A stretch of 64,000 bases of DNA. It comes from Allacma fusca (Eukaryota; Arthropoda; Collembola; Symphypleona; Sminthuridae). The notes beneath the pieces are model-generated. The model had not been told where the DNA came from. It did no database searches and worked only from the letters and a program-made list of their open reading frames with translations. This document shows positions 57,416 to 64,000 of this stretch, piece by piece; the stretch's first letter is position 1, and every line of letters begins with the position of its first letter. The stretch is taken from positions 2,261,060 to 2,325,059 of the forward strand of contig OX359247.1 of the NCBI GenBank assembly GCA_947179485.1, in the 5' to 3' direction. The translations under genes and the position numbers were made by a program.

Positions 57416-58314
57416 ATGGGAAGATTAACTATTCTACTTGCAGTCACAATCTGCTTGGCACATTTTGTTCATGCTAACCATGAGCAGAACCTTAAAATGA
57501 AAAGAGCTCGAAGGCCATTTCCCAGGAACAATGAGCACTGCAAAAGGGAAGGGGCTTCTCCTAGCCATTATTTCATGCGTAATTTTAAATACACTCCTAA
57601 CTTTGACTGTATAACATTTTACACATTCGGGCTATACAGGTTATTTGTAATTTTTTTTTACTCACGCAGAAAGTGATATGTGCACCTACAGTAATAGTGA
57701 AATGACTATGGAGCATGTTAGACAACCTGGAAGATGGGAGGATGCTCCCAATGTACATTGCGCCTGTCACGAATCTGGATGGTTGAGATGTTTTAACCAT
57801 GGGGGTAGACGTCGGCCCCAATTCGGTATACTTTTACAAATATAAATGTTTTTTAAATATTTCAACATCATACTGTATGTAAAGCATGCGTGAAAGTAAG
57901 CTTATTTTTAAAACTACTTTTTGAATTATATTGTGAAGGCAAAAGACCAAGCTCTCGCCGAAGTCAGCAGGGAATAAGTTATGAAGGTATTCTTCCAATT
58001 TTGTTTTCCAGAAGTTTTCTCAAAAATAATATTTGTCTGTGAATTAATCCAATGAATCGGCATTATTGTTATCAGAAAATCCTAGGTGTTATGACGGTAA
58101 TAGTGAAAACCGGTCGCCGGGTTGTACTAGGAAAACTGTAGTGCTCGTCAAGGCGGATTGTCGTTGCCATGAACAGGGCTGGAACCGATGTGAAAACTAT
58201 TCATCAACGACTGGAACCACATTGGGTACAACAACCGCTGCGGGAACAACCGCCGCGGGTAGAACAACCACAGCAGCTACAAGGTTCTGGACCACAACTA
58301 CTATGTCTGGTTAA
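57416..58314 (+). CDS. Secreted cysteine-rich protein with Thr-rich tail
   Basis: Three exons: 57416-57578, 57670-57825, 58076-58314. Introns are GT-AG in phase 1; 185 residues. A signal peptide is clear (MGRLTILLAVTICLAHFVHA, cleavage after about residue 20), followed by a basic KMKRARRPFPR segment that could be a propeptide site. Two cysteine-rich repeats follow, each ending in CxCHExGWxRC (CACHESGWLRC in exon 2, CRCHEQGWNRC in exon 3). Both have two earlier cysteines, so each repeat has five. The C-terminal ~35 residues are Thr/Gly/Ala-rich, mucin-like, and probably O-glycosylated. The exon 1 donor is placed at 57579 because the later GT at 57610 would create a stop at the junction. A polyadenylation signal AATAAA lies at 58377-58382. 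Family not recognised; a cuticular, venom-like, immune or mucus role would be a guess. Confidence 0.75.
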
Positions 58315-59099
58315 GATGCAGCTTTTTTCTATAAGCCTGTTGAATCCATTTGTTTTTCTTGGAATGGGGTGCGTCTAATAAATTTGACTCCGCATGGACA
58401 CTAATATACTGCATATTAATTAAGTACTTAAAAAGGATAAGATGTACTGGTCTCGTTCCATTCTAAATCAATCGTAATAACCGGAACAGTTAATCTACGT
58501 ATTTATTTGTATCATAGTCCGCAGGAGCTCCAGTAGTTTCTGTTTCTCCCAAGGTTAATCGCATATTGGTTAATCTGTTGATCCAATTAGAACACTTGCA
58601 TACAGGTAGTGCTGTAATATTGTACTCGTTTAGTTTTGTACTTTTGTATTGTTTTTGTCTTTGGTACAAAACTAAGCAAACAAAATCCATTTTCGAGATA
58701 CAAAACTAAAACAAAAACAAAACAGGAATTGAAAAAAACAATACAATCCAAATTGTATTGTTTCAAGGTTCTAGAGACGCTAGAAATTTACTAAAGTGAT
58801 TGTTGTAATAGATTTCTAGAGCACATAGGAATTGATTTGTGTAATTGGAATCGTGAAAAAACACGTCAAAGCACAAAAACTGGGCATTGACTAATTATTG
58901 GTAGATTCGCCTACTATCGCCCATATAAAATATGCACGTACATTGAGTATGTCATTCTAGTATCATGTGACCATTTGCGCCAATAAAGTCAATCATAGGT
59001 GATTTACTACTAGTTACTCACCAAGTTTCATTATAGGTCATGCGCCCCTTAAAACCGTAATCTGTCATGAGACTATTGGTGACCCAATAAGGTCAATTT

Positions 59100-60580
59100 G
59101 AGGTCACATGACCTTACTGTGTCACTAGTAGTCATGACCTCAGATTGATCTTACTGTGTCACTAATAGTCGCATGACCTCAGATTGATCTTACTGTGTCA
59201 CTAATAGTCGCATGACCTCAGATTGATCTTACTGTGTCACTAATAGTCGCATGACCTCAGATTGACCTTACTGTGTCACTAGTAGTCATGACCTCAGATT
59301 GATCTTACTGTGTCACTAATAGTCGCATGACCTCAGATTGACCTTACTGTGTCACTAATAATCGCATGACCTCAGATTGACCTTACTGTGTCACTAGTAG
59401 TCACATGACCTCAGATTGACCTTACTGTGTCACTAGTAGTCACATGACCTCAGATTGACCTTCCTGTGTCACTAGTAGTCATGACCTCAGATTGATCTTA
59501 CTGTGTCACTAATAGTCGCATGACCTCAGATTGACCTTACTGTGTCACTAATAGTCACATGACCTCAGATTGACCTTACTGTGTCACTAATAGTTACATG
59601 ACCTCAGATTGACCTTACTGTGTCACTAATAATCGCATGACCTCAGATTGACCTTACTGTGTCACTAGTAGTCACATGACCTCAGATTGACCTTACTGTG
59701 TCACTAGTAGTCACATGACCTCAGATTGACCTTCCTGTGTCACTAGTAGTCACATGACCTCAGATTGACCTTCCTGTGTCACTAGTAGTCACATGACCTC
59801 AGATTGACCTTCCTGTGTCACTAGTAGTCATGACCTCAGATTGACCTTACTGTGTCACTAATAGTCACATGACCTCAGATTGACCTTACTGTGTCACTAA
59901 TAGTTACATGACCTCAGATTGACCTTACTGTGTCACTAATAGTCGCATGACCTCAGATTGACCTTACTGTGTCACTAGTAGTCACATGACGTCAGATTGA
60001 CCTTACTGTGTCACTAGTAGTCACATGACCTCAGATTGACCTTCCTGTGTCACTAGTAGTCACATGACCTCAGATTGACCTTACTGTGTCACTAGTAGTC
60101 ACATGACCTCAGATTGACCTTCCTGTGTCACTAGTAGTCATGACCTCAGATTGATCTTACTGTGTCACTAATAGTCGCATGACCTCAGATTGACCTTACT
60201 GTGTCACTAATAGTCACATGACCTCAGATTGATCTTACTGTGTCACTAATAGTCGCATGACCTCAGATTGACCTTACTGTGTCACTAATAGTCACATGAC
60301 CTCAGATTGACCTTACTGTGTCACTAATAGTTACATGACCTCAGATTGATCTTACTGGGTCACTAATAGTTACATGACCTCAGATTGACCTTACTGTGTC
60401 ACTAATAGTCGCATGACCTCAGATTGACCTTACTGTGTCACTAATAATCGCATGACCTCAGATTGACCTTACTGTGTCACTAATAATCGCATGACCTCAG
60501 ATTGACCTTACTGTGTCACTAATAGTCACATGACCTCAGATTGACCTTACTGTGTCACTAATAGTTGCATGACTTTGACT
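59100..60580. repeat. 39-bp satellite array with DR5 nuclear-receptor-like sites
   Basis: By my count 37 units of about 39 bp (37 bp where the AC before ATGACC is missing). The unit reads TGACCTCAGATTGACCTTAC then TGTGTCACTAGTAGTCACA. On the minus strand it contains AGGTCAATCTGAGGTCA: two AGGTCA half-sites in direct repeat with five bases between. About 28 units keep both halves perfect; eight have a C-to-T change in one half and one has CGTCA. Variants (CTAGTAG/CTAATAG, TCACAT/TCGCAT) recur in blocks, indicating higher-order duplication. Confidence 0.95.
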
Positions 60581-60599
60581 GTTACCATATTGATTATTA

Positions 60600-60655
60600 A
60601 AGGTTGTAACGGCTGAGGCCACTATATCAACCAATAAAACCCTATTATTATTATT
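60600..60655 (+). mobile_element. 56-bp LINE 3'-end insertion
   Basis: The segment GGTTGTAACGGCTGAGGCCA...AATAAAACCC(TAT/ATT)n is flanked by the 13-bp direct repeat ATATTGATTATTA (60587-60599 and 60656-60668). It resembles the 3' end of the LINE in the BEL element (complement of 6541-6595: GTTGTAAGGGCCTAGGCCAT... then (ATT)n). Almost the whole element was lost by 5' truncation. Confidence 0.8.
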
Positions 60656-61646
60656 ATATTGATTATTAGACGCCACCGATAAGATGTACTAGTTGTAGGT
60701 TACATTTAATGTGGATTAGTAAGATGTCATGAAGAAGGTCATGAATTAAATCAACACTGGCTAATGACAATTCAATGGCATCAGATATGATACCAATGAA
60801 TCGGTACTGATCAATAAAATTGGCTAACCGTATGGTTCAAATGTTGACCTGGATAAATCTAGTCTGAGTTCGCGGGTAGACAACAAAGACAAAAGACCTA
60901 GTCTAACAAACGAACTATGCGATTTGTAAATGTAGTCCACGCATAGGGGACATTTCTACCTCGATGAAATAGGTGGTAAAAGCCAAGGGCTGAGCCAATT
61001 GAAAATATAGATATCAGAGCCCACGCGTCTACTCTATCCATTCTAATTTTAAGCAATGGTAGTGAATATTGTTTATGAAATTATGTTCTTCTGGAAATTA
61101 CAATGTGGTTATTACAGGGATTTTGCACAAATAGGTAGTGCCACAGAATTGCACCCTTCAAAATTCGACCGTCAACAGATTCAATGCATCTCATATGGGA
61201 GATTAGTCAATGACTGGTTTTTTGTTCTTTCACGTAATTTTTAAACAACTAAAGTTGCACAAATCAATTCCTACGTGCTCTTGAACTCAGATACAACTAT
61301 CACTTTAGCAAATTTCTAGCGTCTTCTAGAACCTTAGAACAATACAATACAGATTGTACAAAAACAAAAACAATCTGATAGAAGTACAAAACAAAAACAA
61401 AATTCGGAGTACAAAACAATATCTTAGTTGTACTACTTTTGTACTTTTCGCCAAAGTACAATACAATACTAAAAGGACAAATTACAGCACTACATACAGG
61501 GTTGTAAAATGGAAAGTGCTAAGGCATCATGCCCATTTTTAACATTTTCAAATCTAGGCACAACCGAGAATTTTTTGCATTTTCGGCTTATGACACTTTC
61601 TCTTCGCAAGGGAGTTTCAGGTGAATGTAACCTGCGTAGCTCCAAT

Positions 61647-62141
61647 CAGAGCTTCTGCCGGGGACAGGGACGTCCCGTAGGGACACTGGACGGACCGGGA
61701 CGTCCCCGGGGACAAAATAATTGTCCCCATGTCGTATTCGGGACGGGATGGGGACAACAAAAATTGGGTTTCTTTATGTTTTTGGACAAATATTTTTTGT
61801 ACGAAGTTTTCCTCATGTTCCGATTTTTGGTAAGAGAAAGTCTACAACTGTTTTTAGTAATTTTCGGGACGGAACAAGAATTTTGTTCACATGCCCCGGA
61901 CCGGGGACAAAGTTTTTTAAAACTTTTGGGGACGGGACGGGGACATGGTTTTTGTCCCCATGTCCCGACTTTCGGGACGGGACAGGGGACAACGGTTTTT
62001 TAAATTTTTGGGGACGGGACGGGGACATGGATTTTGTCACCGTGTCCCGATTGTCGGGACGGGACTGGGGACAAAGGTTTTGAAAAAATATCGGGACGGG
62101 ACGGGGACGGGATAGAAATTTTGTCCCCAACAGAAGCTCTA
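61647..62141. mobile_element. GC-rich MITE of GGGACGGGAC words (0.5 kb)
   Basis: Inverted ends AGAGCTTCTG / CAGAAGCTCT (starting CAGAG, hAT-like). The interior is dominated by GGGGACGGGACGGGGACA words in the first and last thirds. The flanks (GCTCCAAT and GTTCCCAC) agree at only five of eight positions, so any target duplication has decayed. Open frames on both strands here are products of the repeats. Confidence 0.8.
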
Positions 62142-63620
62142 GTTCCCACCTTCCAAAGACTCATTTCTGGAAACTTTAGTGTCATCTCATATTGTATCTC
62201 CATGAGTTTAGTAACTATATTGCCTTAGATCAATTGATAATATTTAGTTCCATTTGAGATTAGGAAGCACCTCATCCATTGCTCTGTGAATGGAATACAT
62301 TTACTATGCTTGATACAAATGCTATGTGAATGCATACAAGAGGCGTTTTTTGTGCATATTTCTCAGTAAAAAAAATTGACCTATACATATTACATGTATA
62401 TATGCAACATGTGTCAACAAACAGCTCAGAGTCAAATGAACGAAGAAAGGATGGGATTTTTTTCCAGACAGTTATTATTCCAAGTGTTCATTAAAAAAGA
62501 TATTGACGCTAGATTGAAGCAAATCTATTTCGATCGAACAGATCTTTGTTCCACTTGCAATCTGAGGGAAACATCTATGCTAGACGAGGATTTCAGGCAT
62601 ATCCAAGCTAGATACACCCCGTGCAAACGTACCACACTGTTCAGTCCAGAGATGTCTAAATGAAATGGACTTCCTTCGATCCTTCAAAGGGCAGTTTTTA
62701 AATAAATGCATTCCTTCTTCCTACCAATGAATGAAGCCTTTAAAATTATTTGCCTTCAATCAGCCCTTCTTCAATTTTTAAATTAATACACCCTTCCTTC
62801 AGCCTTCCTGCAAAAACAGCCTTCCTTCATTTCGAGCCTTCATTTATTGCAAAATTATAGAAGTGGTTTCAAAACGAGCATGCATTTTGAAAATAAAGTC
62901 GTTTTGATAAATAGTACCACCGGAGTATAGAGATAAGCCCTCCGACATTTCCCCTCCGCACATAATCCCTCCGGTGATAATCTCTCCGGATATATTCCCT
63001 CCTGCCTTTGGAGATTATCCCTCCATCGCATGGGTTGTTTGTACGACAGCATGAATCACTACAACTTGGATTGCAGTTGGAAATCATTACAAGGTCAATA
63101 AAAAACTACGGGTATTCTTATTTCGCCAATTACATTGACTTGCTTAAGTAAATCAATTGCTATGCTTTATAGTTCAAAAATCCCGATTATATTCGAAAAC
63201 ACTAATTGCTGTGTGCCCGAATAGGACAGGATAACGTAGATGGAAATCGCATCAATCAACTTTTAGAAACTGAAAGTTATTTGTTTACGTACCATTGCTT
63301 GGAATACAAAAATTCTTGATGCACTGTACCCATACACCGAAACCGAGGTTGTCCTCAGGGGGTTCTCAATGTACCAAAAAGAGTCGCCGTATGGGGGGTG
63401 TCAAAATATTGTACGGTCAGGCCATTATTATATATAAAGCTGCCAGATCCTGACGAGAAAAGGAGTAGGCTCCCAAATTTTCATCGCAAGATTTATTCTT
63501 GCATGTAAAATATCTTATCTAACCTTTCATTTAGCAGTTTTAAAGCAATAGTAGGATTATTAATAATTTGAAAATAAATAGACTGATAGATTAGTGCGGG
63601 TCTGGAAAACGTTCCCTACC
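62142..63620. other. Intergenic with short repeat blocks
   Basis: 62676-62850 contains CCTTCCTTC words; 62925-63030 contains CCCTCCG words (about five copies, irregular). A 95-codon frame at 62376-62663 has no motif or splice context. Nothing else supported. Confidence 0.45.
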
Positions 63621-63629
63621 CTGCGAACC

Positions 63630-64000
63630 CGGTTAGTCGGGGAAGCCACCCGTCCTAGTCGGGGATTTTAGAAACCGGGGAAGTAGGAAAATTTTTGGAA
63701 ATTTGGCTGGCTGGCTCGCCGGGAAAAATCGACGTAGTCGGAGTTTTTTTTTTTAATTTTTCCTGGCAGGGGCGCCGGAAAAACTCGACGAAGTCGAAGA
63801 TTTTCAAAAATTTGGCTGGCGGGCCCACCGGGAAAAATCGACGTAGTCGGATTTTTTTTGGAATTTTCTCTGGCGGGGGGCCGGAAAAACTCTCTCGCAG
63901 AGTCGTCGGGAAAACTCGACGAAGTCGGAAAATTTTCGAAAATTTGGCTCGCAGAGTCGCCGGGAAAACTCGACGAAGTCGGAAAATTTTCGAAAATTTG
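63630..64000. repeat. GC-rich tandem repeat running off the window end
   Basis: Irregular units of about 50-60 bp contain GCCGGGAAAAxTCGACGxAGTCGG followed by AAAATTTTCGAAAATTTGGC. The last two copies (about 63885-64000) are nearly identical, earlier ones diverged. The array is cut by the end of the window. Confidence 0.8.

Larger units (their letters stand above)
58607..61492. mobile_element. hAT-type element filled with a satellite (2.9 kb)
   Basis: Ends TAGTGCTGTAAT and ATTACAGCACTA are flanked by the 8-bp direct repeat CATACAGG (58599-58606 and 61493-61500). Subterminal regions carry TACAAAAC/GTTTTGTA words on both sides (58620-58750 and 61340-61480). Internally there is a second inverted layer (AAATTTCTAGCG near 61308, complement near 58780) and the 39-bp tandem array. 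No transposase seen. Confidence 0.93.

Noticed and set aside
59100..60580. CRISPR-like array of 39-bp repeats
   Set aside because: Units abut directly with no unique spacers, the host is eukaryotic, and the array lies inside a transposon. It is a satellite.
61509..62203. Six overlapping open frames on both strands
   Set aside because: They are products of GGGACGGGGACA-type repeats in a MITE, with low-complexity Gly/Asp/Pro-rich translations.
62376..62663. 95-codon frame
   Set aside because: No motif, no promoter or splice evidence. Length is unremarkable for a window this size.

Overview
The window is animal nuclear DNA, AT-rich and intron-containing, most likely from an arthropod. Evidence: ZAD-type zinc-finger genes, a BEL/Pao retrotransposon, hAT elements, GT-AG introns, and single-copy eukaryotic genes (HIBCH, UQCR10, TPX2, TANGO2). 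A basal hexapod such as a springtail would fit, but the sequence alone does not prove it.

Layout. 2.6-8.8 kb: a dead BEL/Pao element on the minus strand (one full LTR, one 89-bp LTR remnant, two frameshifts, a LINE inserted between gag and pol). 8.9-9.2 kb: a 29-bp tandem repeat whose unit matches the 5' end of U2 snRNA. 9.4-19.4 kb: a dead ZAD zinc-finger gene split by three hAT-type elements with 8-bp target duplications; the largest (6.3 kb) carries its own broken transposase. 21.5-23.1 kb: HIBCH (+). 23.8-26.2 kb: zinc-finger debris and a MITE. 28.0-28.3 kb: UQCR10 (+), convergent with TPX2 (minus, 28.8-31.9 kb). 34.1-35.0 kb: a hAT MITE just beyond the stop of TANGO2 (minus, 35.0-36.5 kb). 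38.3-40.0 kb: a fold-back element. 41.6-46.0 kb: more zinc-finger debris with MITEs. 46.0-54.1 kb: two intact tandem ZAD zinc-finger paralogs (824 and 678 codons, both minus, six exons each), separated by a 1-kb hAT MITE. 57.4-58.3 kb: a small secreted cysteine-rich protein (+) with a TATA box. 58.6-61.5 kb: a hAT-type element filled by a 39-bp satellite (37 units by my count). 61.6-64.0 kb: a GC-rich MITE and the start of another tandem repeat.

The conserved genes do housekeeping work: valine catabolism, respiratory complex III, spindle assembly, and TANGO2-type metabolic homeostasis. They show no functional link to each other. The rest is a zinc-finger birth-and-death cluster colonised by hAT families, each with its own short subterminal word.

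Most notable: a composite zinc-binding module (a FLYWCH-like hairpin followed by one C2H2/C2HC finger) repeated in the zinc-finger genes, mostly as symmetric phase-1 exons; a satellite that puts a perfect nuclear-receptor DR5 site in most units; and the U2-like satellite. Gene models come from reading splice sites and frames by eye. Family names come from recognised motifs, not from a database search.
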